Of a stretch of DNA of 64,000 nt, positions 35,660 to 43,944 are shown piece by piece; the first letter of the stretch is position 1, and each line of letters starts with the position of its first letter. Below the pieces are notes generated by a model. That model made no database searches, was not told where the DNA came from, and saw nothing but the letters and a program-made list of their open reading frames with translations. A program made the translations under genes and the position numbers. Source of the stretch: Komagataella phaffii GS115 (lineage: Eukaryota; Ascomycota; Pichiomycetes; Pichiales; Pichiaceae); contig NC_012966.1 of assembly GCF_000027005.1 (NCBI RefSeq), positions 496,001 through 560,000 on the forward strand, given 5' to 3'.

Positions 35660-38272
35660 ATGAGTGACATCAACATTTCACAAGTTCTCCAGAACGCAAT
35701 CTTGGCTACGGATGCAAACAAGCGTTCCGAAGCAGAGAATCAACTTAATGGGCTTCTCAACAGTAATTTCCATGAATATTTAAGACTTTTAACCAACACG
35801 TTGGCGGACGAGAATGAACGAACTGAAGTTCGAATGCTCGCTGGTTTGGGCTTGAAGAACCAGCTGACTGCCAAGGATGAAAGGACCAAGCAAGCCAGAG
35901 CTAACCGTTGGATAGAGTTGGAGACTGAAGCTAAGAAGCAAATCAAAGAAACCGCATTAAAGGCTCTTTTGACGGAGGATACCAGAGTGGCCAACTCCGT
36001 GGCTCAGTTGGTAGCTGCTATTGCTGATATCGAGTTACCTAGATCTGAATGGCCAGAGCTCATGTCAATTATAGTAGAAAACACAAAGGCTGACAAACCA
36101 GTGAACGTTAAACGTGCCTCCTTATTGACCATTGGTTACATCTGTGAGACAGCAGACCCGTTAAATGCTGGTGTAGTGTCCCAGGCTAATGGAATTTTAA
36201 TTGCCATTGTTCAAGGTGCTCAAGCCTCTGAACCTTCGAAGATAGTACGTTTAACCGCCATAAATGCTTTAGTGAACTCCTTGGAGTTTATCAGATATAA
36301 TTTTGAAAGAGAGGGAGAAAGAAACTTTATCATGCAAGTAGTCTGCGAAACTACCCAGGCAGATGATCCAGAGTTACAAGCGAGTGCATTTGGTGCTCTT
36401 GCCAAAATCATGAGTTTATATTACCCGTATATGAGCGTTTACATGGAACGAGCGTTATATGGATTGACAGTTTCTGGTATGCAGAGTTCTAACGAAAAAG
36501 TCGCCTGTATGGCCGTGGAATTTTGGAGCACTGTCTGTGAAGAGGAGCTAGAAATTGCCTTACAAAAGGAAGAGTATGCCGAAACTGGTACTGCGGCAGA
36601 AGACCTGACATCCTACAACTTTGCATTGGTGGCAATCCAAGATGTTCTGCCAACCCTCCTGACACTACTCACAAGACAAAATGAAGACGCAGAAGACGAT
36701 AGTTGGTCTGTTGCAATGGCTGCAGGTGCTTGTTTGCAGCTCTTTGCTCAGAATACCGGAAACTATGTTGTCCAGCCAACGCTTCAATTTGTCGAGGGAA
36801 ACCTAACTGGCCCTACGTGGAGGAATAAGGAAGCAGCTGTTATGGCTTTTGGGTCGATCTTAGATGGTCCTGATAGAGAGCAGTTGAAGGTTTTGATCTC
36901 ACAGGCCCTTCAGCCAATCCTGCAGCTTATGCAAGATGAATCATTGCATGTCAAGGAAACTGTAGCATGGTGCTTAGGAAGAATTGCAGACCTGGTCATT
37001 GATGCCATTGATATCAATCAACATTTGCCAGCCGTTATTCAAGCGGTCGTACAAGGATTGGCTGACCATCCCAAAGTTTCAACCAACTGCTGTTGGACTT
37101 TGATTAATTTGATGGAACAACTGTGTGCAAACGGATCGCAATTGGAAACTACACCAATGTCGCAATATTATGAAACTCTAGTTCCAACACTTATCAAATT
37201 GTCTGGTTCGGAAGAGAATGAGTACTCTGCTCGTACCTCTGCATATGAAACCCTAGCGACCCTTGTGTATTACAGTTCCAATGATGTCATGCCCATAGTA
37301 AACCAGGTTGCGTCAGAGGTTTTGAACAGATTGGAAGCCACCATTCAAATGCAACAGCATGTGGAAACTGCCGAGGAAAAGGCAAACTTGGAAGAACTCC
37401 AAAGTAGCATTCTAAGTCTCCTGACCAACGTCATCCGTCGGGCAGGACTAGAAGTAAGCGCTGTATCTGACAATTTGATGGAATTGTTTTTAAGACTGTT
37501 GCAAGCGCAAGAAAACAATGCTCTGATTGAGGAGGACATTTTCATAGCCATTTCATCCATTGCCACGGCAATAGAGAAGGGCTTTGTGAAATACATGGAT
37601 GCATTTTTGCCTTTCCTGGTAGCTGCGTTACAGAATATTGAGTCTCCAGTTTGTAATACGGCTATTGGATTGATTGCTGATATCTCACATTCACTCGGTG
37701 ATGGAATCCTTCCATATGTTCCTAACCTGATTAATATTTTGGGAGCTGCTCTTATGAATCAAAACATCAAAAGAGATTTAAGACCTATAATATTGTCATG
37801 TTTTGGAGACATTGCATCGTCTATTGGTGAACACTTTTTACCATATCTGGAAGTGGTGATGAACATTTGCGCAAGCGCTCAATCTCTGCAGGTAGAAGAT
37901 GGTTCAATTGAAAATTTGGACTACATCCTTACCGTGAGAGAGTCCGTATTGGACGCGTACGTCGGCATTATTGGAGGATTGCATTCACATCCAGAAGCCA
38001 TTTTCCCCTACACCCAGCAGGTGATGGACTTTTTATTATCAGTTTATTCGGATATAAACATGTCTTCTTCTGACACCGTTAGTCGATCTGCAGTGGGTAT
38101 TCTAGGTGATCTTGCTTTGATGTTCCCTAATGGGGAAATCAAACAAATTTACACGCAAGATTGGGTGACACAGTTTATAAAGAGCACGAGGTCAAATCCT
38201 TCTTTCCAACAGTCTACCAAGGACACTGCCAGATGGGCCAGAGAACAGCAGAAAAAGCAGTTGTCTCTATAA
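35660..38272 (+). CDS. KAP95: importin beta (karyopherin beta-1)
   Basis: 870 residues, all-helical HEAT-repeat protein of normal length (S. cerevisiae 861). Recognisable segments include IADIELPRSEWPELM, NVKRASLLTIGYICE, NEKVACMAVEFWSTVCEEE, LTLLTRQNEDAEDDSWSVAMAAGACLQLFA (read in parts), HPKVSTNCCWTLINLMEQL and the C-terminal QDWVTQFIKSTRS with DTARWAREQQKKQLSL. It carries importin-alpha/NLS cargo through the nuclear pore and is released by Ran-GTP. Together with the PFK2-like gene and RPL26 it keeps the order and orientations of S. cerevisiae YLR347C-YLR345W-YLR344W. Confidence 0.96.
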   Translation: MSDINISQVLQNAILATDANKRSEAENQLNGLLNSNFHEYLRLLTNTLADENERTEVRMLAGLGLKNQLTAKDERTKQARANRWIELETEAKKQIKETALKALLTEDTRVANSVAQLVAAIADIELPRSEWPELMSIIVENTKADKPVNVKRASLLTIGYICETADPLNAGVVSQANGILIAIVQGAQASEPSKIVRLTAINALVNSLEFIRYNFEREGERNFIMQVVCETTQADDPELQASAFGALAKIMSLYYPYMSVYMERALYGLTVSGMQSSNEKVACMAVEFWSTVCEEELEIALQKEEYAETGTAAEDLTSYNFALVAIQDVLPTLLTLLTRQNEDAEDDSWSVAMAAGACLQLFAQNTGNYVVQPTLQFVEGNLTGPTWRNKEAAVMAFGSILDGPDREQLKVLISQALQPILQLMQDESLHVKETVAWCLGRIADLVIDAIDINQHLPAVIQAVVQGLADHPKVSTNCCWTLINLMEQLCANGSQLETTPMSQYYETLVPTLIKLSGSEENEYSARTSAYETLATLVYYSSNDVMPIVNQVASEVLNRLEATIQMQQHVETAEEKANLEELQSSILSLLTNVIRRAGLEVSAVSDNLMELFLRLLQAQENNALIEEDIFIAISSIATAIEKGFVKYMDAFLPFLVAALQNIESPVCNTAIGLIADISHSLGDGILPYVPNLINILGAALMNQNIKRDLRPIILSCFGDIASSIGEHFLPYLEVVMNICASAQSLQVEDGSIENLDYILTVRESVLDAYVGIIGGLHSHPEAIFPYTQQVMDFLLSVYSDINMSSSDTVSRSAVGILGDLALMFPNGEIKQIYTQDWVTQFIKSTRSNPSFQQSTKDTARWAREQQKKQLSL

Positions 38273-38373
38273 TATAACATATAATGCAATATTGATTAAG
38301 GTCGTTGGTTAACCATATAGTTTCTCGATTCTTTTTATGTATCAAGCGTTGGAATCTCTTCACCCATCTTAGC

Positions 38374-39111
38374 ATGAGTGCCTTAGTACCATTTGACCAC
38401 ACGTTTGTCCTGTACGATTCGTCCGATCTAATATCTTTGGCAGCGGCAGTGTGGTCACTGGTTCCAATCTTCATTTTGGTATTCTATTTCTCATGGTTTG
38501 TATGTACGCGTGAAATTGAAGCTGTTATTGTAGCAGCTGGTCATGTAGCCAATGATGTTGTCAACAGTCTAGTCAAAAACACGCTTAAACAGGAAAGGCC
38601 TGAGCTGGCCAGTGAACTAGCCGGCTTTCGGGTTGTGGGGAACGGATTTAATGAGTTCTTGGGCACTCAATATGGAATGCCAAGCGCTCACAGTCAGTTT
38701 ATGGGCTTTTTCGCTTCTTATTTTGTCCTCAAGCTCTGGTTACAATGGTCAAGATCAGAAGGTAAAGCTCCTTCCCAGCAAATGAAAGTGTTTGGAACGC
38801 TATGTTTTCTTCTTGCCGCGTATTGTGTGTGCGCCTCAAGAGTTTACTTGTTTTACCACACTTTGGAACAAGTTGCAGTGGGCGTATCCCTTGGTGCATT
38901 TCTGGGTACATGCTATTTCCTTCTCATCTCCTTTGCCAGAGCTATAAGCCTAGTCAATTGGGTAGTCAATTGGCCGTTCTCCAGCTGGTTGAGTGTGAAA
39001 GACTCTTGGGCTGAAGGAGGGTTGACGTTGAAAGAAGAGAGATTACAATGGCTGGAAAGGTGTAAAGGATGTAAGTTGGGAACGAGTGAAAGTGAGAAGA
39101 AAGGGAATTAA
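38374..39111 (+). CDS. CAX4: dolichyl pyrophosphate phosphatase Cax4
   Basis: 245 residues from ATG 38374; the frame is open from a TTG at 38305. PAP2-type phosphatase with about four membrane spans and the three motifs: KNTLKQERP (K-x6-RP), MPSAHSQF (PSxH) and SRVYLFYH (SR-x5-H). It hydrolyses dolichyl-PP on the luminal side of the ER and so recycles the lipid carrier after N-glycan transfer. Size and motif spelling match S. cerevisiae Cax4 (239 residues). Confidence 0.88.
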   Translation: MSALVPFDHTFVLYDSSDLISLAAAVWSLVPIFILVFYFSWFVCTREIEAVIVAAGHVANDVVNSLVKNTLKQERPELASELAGFRVVGNGFNEFLGTQYGMPSAHSQFMGFFASYFVLKLWLQWSRSEGKAPSQQMKVFGTLCFLLAAYCVCASRVYLFYHTLEQVAVGVSLGAFLGTCYFLLISFARAISLVNWVVNWPFSSWLSVKDSWAEGGLTLKEERLQWLERCKGCKLGTSESEKKGN

Positions 39112-39888
39112 TACTAATGTTAAAATAAGCATGTTAGCATATCAAGTGTCTTCAATGATATAAAGAGAGATGTTGGCTGGTTTTGGGTACTGCATGGACT
39201 GGTTTTCTAAGAATTGAGCTTGACACCGAGTGAAGAGCAGACTTGACACTTTGATCCTACCAATCAACACTTTGTTCAGATGAGACGTTTTCTTGGCATA
39301 TAGTTGTTGTATTAGTGCATTTTTTGGACTCCATAGTCTAAATTTCAGAGCTATGATAATATGAGATGTAGCTAAAACCCGGAAAGAATTTTAGCAGCCA
39401 TACATGTTGTTATCAGTCACTGGCAGCAGTTTTTGGATGACAACCATCACTCGGCGTAGATAAAATGTAATCGTGAAACTAAATAATCTTCAAAAGGCAG
39501 TTCCATCCCAAAGCGATGAAATGACAGAATTGACGCCTGCATGACACACTTAATCGCTGTGCATGAGTTTATTGATACTGCCGATCTGGACTCAGCATTC
39601 TTCTTGGTGTTTATGCGTATGATGGGACTATCGTAAGAAATAAGATAAAGATTTAGAAATTATGGTAGAATTACGCTACAGCGTGCAGATTTTTTGAGAT
39701 TGTATCGTATCTGTCATGTACTTCCAAGAGTAATTGAAATTTAAAGCTAAAAGATTGTAAATGAAGCAGCAATATATGTTGCACCGGGTAACAAGACGAG
39801 CCAAACCTGCAAGTAATTCAAGAAGAATAAGCTAAGCAGGTACCATCATTGCATAGATAGTATGAATGAAACTGTCAGGCCAAAAAAG
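39112..39888. other. intergenic CAX4 to 5S rRNA
   Basis: 777 bp, AT-rich. I see no reading frame of substance, tRNA or clear repeat. The right end carries the T6 terminator of the 5S gene on the minus strand (39882-39887). Confidence 0.5.
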
Positions 39889-40009
39889 AGATTGCAGCAC
39901 CTGAGTTTCGCGTATGGTCTCCCACTACACTACTCGGTCAGGCTCTTAGCAGCTTAACTACGGTTGATCGGACGGGAAACGGTGCTTTCTGCTAGATATG
40001 GCCGCAACC
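39889..40009 (-). rRNA. 5S ribosomal RNA
   Basis: Read on the minus strand, a 121-nt sequence begins GGTTGCGGCCATATCTAG and ends GGTGCTGCAATCT. It follows the S. cerevisiae 5S sequence nearly base for base, including the internal promoter region (AGTTAAGC, then AGAGCCTGACCGAG). A T6 run on the transcribed strand (39887-39882) terminates it one base later. It is transcribed by Pol III with TFIIIA. No other rRNA gene is near, so this is a dispersed copy placed between protein genes. Confidence 0.97.
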
Positions 40010-40284
40010 GGAAGCCTAGCTTTTTATGTTACTAAGTGCCCATAACATAATAAGTGAATCTTCGATAGCCTAACAATGTGAACGGCATTACTGTGAAATC
40101 CCATGCTACAAACAATAACTTAAAACCACCTTTCCTTTCACCTTAGATCTGGGTTTAGTAACAATAATATACCAAATCTTGCTTGACATTATCCTCAAGA
40201 ACATATTACTATATAAATAAATAATCGACTTCATGACATGACCAACTATTTAGTGTATACAACTATGCTAGAATACATAAACTG

Positions 40285-41793
40285 TTAATCTTCAGTCTGT
40301 TCTAAACCCTCAACTGGGATTCTTGTTGCGGTATTAGTGTAGGCATTATAAGTGATCTGAATAACTTCATTCTCTGGGAACTTCAATGTTGGAATGTCAT
40401 AAGAGTGACATGCCATCAAATAGCCATACAAAACACGTAGCACAGTCTCGTCAGCAATGATTAGTACATCACCCCTCATTCTTTCCATTTCAAAAAGTAA
40501 TGGTTCCACCTTGACAGCCAGGTCGTGGTAAGACTCTGCACGAGGGTATCTGTGATGGTATGGGTCCGCCAAATGCTCTTCATAATCATGAGGAAATTTT
40601 TCTTTCAATTCTTCAAGAGTTAACCCTTCAGCATCTCCAGGATTCAATTGGGTCAACTGCTGTCTGTGACGCGTGGTGATTCCTAAATCTTTGAACATCT
40701 GTGCAGCCTCCACCGTCCTGCGTCTCACAGAGGTCCAAACGACTAGAGAATTCTCATGCTGACCATCGACTCCATAAGCCGGTTGCCTTTTTGTGGCCTC
40801 AATTTTTGGTCTTTGAACATTATGGTAGAAGTTCTCTCCCTTGAACTTGGAGATATGACCTAGTACAGTTTTCATAACTTTTTGGGAGTACTCTCTACCT
40901 GCTTCTGTGAGTGGTGGATCGCTCTTGAAACTTAACTTATTATTGGAGCATCGGGCCATATAAACCGATCCACGCTTGATCTTTGAATTCATCAGAAAGA
41001 AAACAATTTTCGATGTAAGGAAATCGTGATTACTGTTTTTGACAATAAGTCTTTCACCGAAATTGATGAATTTGACATAACTCAAAGAAGGCTCGTTCAT
41101 TTCCTGATAATGTGGAGCTACCATTTCCACTCGCTTTTTATAATCTTCGACAGCTTGTTTACTATCCCAATTCTGATAGTCGGGAGACTTAGAAGCATCC
41201 TGAATGTTGGCCCGTAATAGGTTATCATCAGTGACCAGTGATTCAATAAACAGGACACGAATGCCGTACAATTTCATTCTCTCTACCAATTCTACTCTTT
41301 CTTTGGAAATAGCGTTAACCGCATCGTATATGGCCACCTGACCATGATCGCCCTGAAAAAATGCTTTCATATCTTGAACGCAAGACTCCGTAAGCTCTTT
41401 ACGCATTTTGAATGCCTCTTCAGTATCTGGAACAGGTTTGAAAAAATCATCTGTAATAGTGCCAGTTTTTGCCCTTCTATAGTTGCCCATATGAAACAAA
41501 TTTGATTTAAGGCCCAACCATCTCAGGTATCGGCATAATGAAATAGATAGGTTTGTCTTTCCTCTGGCAGGTTGGCCACAGATACAAACACAGACTTGAC
41601 CAGCATGAAACATTCTTCCAGATTCTGTGGAGTATAGCTGACCTGGACTGATGTAGGTGGAATCGACACTGTCGTGAATTCCATCCAGGTGAACAGCTTT
41701 TTTACCTTTGACGGTGTCCAGTTTCTCCCATCTTGTTTGTTTCCTAGCTGAGTAGTTTCCTGGAATAACGGGCTCTTGAATTTCTTCGGTCAT
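40285..41793 (-). CDS. 6-phosphofructo-2-kinase-like protein with inactive bisphosphatase domain (YLR345W-like)
   Basis: 502 residues: an N-terminal PFK-2 kinase domain with P-loop GQPARGKT (about 74-81) and FHMGNYRR, and a C-terminal histidine-phosphatase fold. In active enzymes the phosphatase has RHG, a Glu in LNEIDAG and a second His in CHQAVLR. Here these read R281-C282-S283, LNPGDAEG (Glu lost in a shortened loop) and A-D448-E-T-V-L-R. So fructose-2,6-bisphosphatase activity is very unlikely, while the kinase looks intact. S. cerevisiae YLR345W (509 residues) is the apparent ortholog from length and from its place between RPL26A and KAP95. Fructose-2,6-bisphosphate synthesis is inferred, not shown. 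Confidence 0.88.
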   Translation of the reverse strand: MTEEIQEPVIPGNYSARKQTRWEKLDTVKGKKAVHLDGIHDSVDSTYISPGQLYSTESGRMFHAGQVCVCICGQPARGKTNLSISLCRYLRWLGLKSNLFHMGNYRRAKTGTITDDFFKPVPDTEEAFKMRKELTESCVQDMKAFFQGDHGQVAIYDAVNAISKERVELVERMKLYGIRVLFIESLVTDDNLLRANIQDASKSPDYQNWDSKQAVEDYKKRVEMVAPHYQEMNEPSLSYVKFINFGERLIVKNSNHDFLTSKIVFFLMNSKIKRGSVYMARCSNNKLSFKSDPPLTEAGREYSQKVMKTVLGHISKFKGENFYHNVQRPKIEATKRQPAYGVDGQHENSLVVWTSVRRRTVEAAQMFKDLGITTRHRQQLTQLNPGDAEGLTLEELKEKFPHDYEEHLADPYHHRYPRAESYHDLAVKVEPLLFEMERMRGDVLIIADETVLRVLYGYLMACHSYDIPTLKFPENEVIQITYNAYTNTATRIPVEGLEQTED

Positions 41794-42315
41794 TGGTAGA
41801 TCTGGGGAAGAAGAGCTTGCGGTTGGTTTGAAGTTGTGGGGGAAACGGTTGTATTACTAGACGAGTGATGATACGCGAAGCCTTTCCGGTGTTTGGAGGT
41901 AATTTAAATATTAGTGGGGGGAAAAGAGAGGTAGAAAGGAGAGTGAGTTTACTATGATTCAACGGAGGAAAATGAGATCTCAAGAGTGCGTCGACAGTAA
42001 GTGCTGGAAACCTTTTGGAATACATTGATCACTTGATGTTCTTTCGTGATGTAAATGAAAAGTCGTCGACCTTATCGGGAAACATTAAAAGTCGACATGT
42101 AAAGATCGAGAGGTAGTTGAGATAACCTCCGCAAACTGCTACTTTGATGCCCATTCTTTCTAACAACAGGCAACAGTCTGTGTCATTGATATCCTCAGCT
42201 TTCCTGAACCTAATCACTTTGCCATAACATCTCAAAACAATCGAAACCCTTGATCTACAGTTGACTTTCCCTACACTCGGTGATACTTCGGTACACTTAC
42301 ATTATGACTATACAT
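41794..42315. other. intergenic RPL26 3' end to PFK2-like promoter
   Basis: 522 bp between two minus-strand genes. No gene with a proper ATG is seen. GTCGAC-containing sequence occurs near 41990 and 42065-42090. It must contain the RPL26 terminator and the PFK2-like promoter. Confidence 0.45.
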
Positions 42316-42699
42316 CTACTCGAGCTTACCACCATTTCTTTGAATGTAGTCCTTTCTGTTGTCATCCAAGTACAACTTGGTAATAACAACGTTGGAAGGG
42401 TGAATGTTCAATGGGACGGAAGCACCGTTGGATTTTTCTCTGGTGACCTTGGAAACTTGAATACCGTACTTCAATCTGTAAACGGAGGAAACCTTTCCTT
42501 CTTGGCCCTTCTTGGAACCTCTGACAATACGGACTTCATCCTCTTTTCTGATTGGGATGGACTTGATACCATGTTGTTCTCTCAACTCCTTGGACAGAGG
42601 AGAAGACATCAGAATTTGACGCACCGATGAAGGAGCGGTGAAGTATGCCTTTCTGGATTTTCTTCTGGAAGATGAAACGTCTTGACTGACTTTGGCCAT
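42316..42699 (-). CDS. RPL26: 60S ribosomal protein L26 (uL24)
   Basis: 127 residues, the same length as S. cerevisiae Rpl26. It begins [20 protein letters not shown], has the KOW motif around [23 protein letters not shown] and ends [10 protein letters not shown]. It is a large-subunit protein near the exit tunnel. The frame is open upstream to 43026 but ATG 42699 is the conserved start. S. cerevisiae RPL26 genes have an intron near the start codon; this one has none in the coding sequence. A Tbf1-type AGCCCTAA lies upstream. Confidence 0.97.
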   Translation of the reverse strand: MAKVSQDVSSSRRKSRKAYFTAPSSVRQILMSSPLSKELREQHGIKSIPIRKEDEVRIVRGSKKGQEGKVSSVYRLKYGIQVSKVTREKSNGASVPLNIHPSNVVITKLYLDDNRKDYIQRNGGKLE

Positions 42700-43149
42700 T
42701 TTCGTTGATAGAGTAAGTAGGAAGATTGTATGGATTGTGCTGAAATTTTTTGTTTGAGTAAGGAGCGACAGAATAGACGAGCGTGTATGGACCAAAAAGG
42801 AAAAATTGAAAATTACATTACACACCCTTACATTAGTGCAGTCACATTGGGACACAAACTCACGATTAGGGCTGACGCGCGGGTTATTGCGTTCTTGGGA
42901 GGATAAACCTCCATCAGGATCTGGGAGGAACGCTTCACATGCTAGTACATCACATGCAATCAAGTGTACTCCGGACCCCATATATGACTGATTACATAAT
43001 CTGTTCACTCCATAACCCCTCCACATGCTATTATCTGTCTTGGAGAACGAGGAGCATATGGGGTGAAGGGAAAGTAGTTCTATTGTTTAAATAGCTCCGG
43101 AGATCCATCTCATATTTCCCTCTCACTTCTCCATTTATTCTTAGCTCGT
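42700..43149. promoter_or_regulatory. divergent promoter RPL26 / unknown gene
   Basis: 450 bp. Contains AGCCCTAA on the RPL26 coding strand (42866-42873), otherwise nothing recognised. Confidence 0.5.
42866..42873 (-). promoter_or_regulatory. candidate Tbf1 site (AGCCCTAA)
   Basis: Exact match to the ARCCCTAA motif bound by Tbf1, about 170 bp upstream of the RPL26 ATG. Tbf1 is a main activator of ribosomal protein genes in yeasts such as Candida albicans. Use in this species is inferred. Confidence 0.45.
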
Positions 43150-43911
43150 ATGAACGTAGTAATATTCAAATCGGACCCTCTCTCGTATGATCAGGTTAGG
43201 GCTTTGGATAAGATCTTCACCGATCACGGAATTCAAGTGAATGTGGTATCCAAATTCCATCCAGATTCTAGCGAGTTGAAGGCTGATTTATATCTCATTT
43301 TGACACCAGGAAAAGAATTGGAGAGCAAGTTCTTTGTACGACAATGTGCTAGTCATATTTCCAAGGTTGACGCGATGAATCCGGTTATTCTATTTGACCA
43401 TCAACTGAACTCAACATTCCCGGTCCTATTCAATTGCTTAGTTAAGAAGGGGTCTTTGAAATCAAGGCCCGTGTATGGGTTGCCGGTATCCCATTTAGAT
43501 ACCTCTTCACTCAATTCAGGGGACCTAAGGGTACTGATCGATCTAGGAATGTCAGGAATTGCCCAATACTTTGACTACATAATAAGTTTGTCCCGAACCG
43601 AAGAAGCTTCCCAGATTGTTCAAGCAATGGTCAATCATGGCAAGCAAAACTTCAACAATGAGTTCATACAAAGTTTATCTTATTTTTACTTGCCTGTCTC
43701 TCTTCAGAAAGGGCAGCTATCAGTATTCGATCCATTGACAGATCCTCAGACAATTCAGAAATTCAAAAACTTGAATCTTTCCTGTCTAGATGACAGCGTG
43801 ACCAGTTTAGAAGAGCTGATGGAAGCTTGCATCTACAATGATAGGGTCATTCATTCGGTGTCTAGACACCAAGAACTGGCATTCAACTATACTCATGGTA
43901 CTAAATTATGA
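43150..43911 (+). CDS. uncharacterised 253-residue protein
   Basis: I do not recognise this protein. It begins MNVVIFKSDPLSYDQVRALDKIF, a strand-helix pattern, and has repeated alternating strands and helices through residue 150 (DLYLILTP, NPVILFDHQ, PVYGLPVSH, YFDYIISLSR), suggesting a soluble alpha/beta protein. There is no signal peptide, membrane span or metal-binding Cys/His set. It is flanked by RPL26 (divergent) and SGD1 (convergent, 33 bp). Both are ribosome-related genes that lie within a few genes of each other in S. cerevisiae, but I know of no counterpart between them there. Codon use and length look like a real gene. Confidence 0.75.
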   Translation: MNVVIFKSDPLSYDQVRALDKIFTDHGIQVNVVSKFHPDSSELKADLYLILTPGKELESKFFVRQCASHISKVDAMNPVILFDHQLNSTFPVLFNCLVKKGSLKSRPVYGLPVSHLDTSSLNSGDLRVLIDLGMSGIAQYFDYIISLSRTEEASQIVQAMVNHGKQNFNNEFIQSLSYFYLPVSLQKGQLSVFDPLTDPQTIQKFKNLNLSCLDDSVTSLEELMEACIYNDRVIHSVSRHQELAFNYTHGTKL

Positions 43912-43944
43912 TGTGATCATCTAAGTTGAATAGAAACAGATCAA

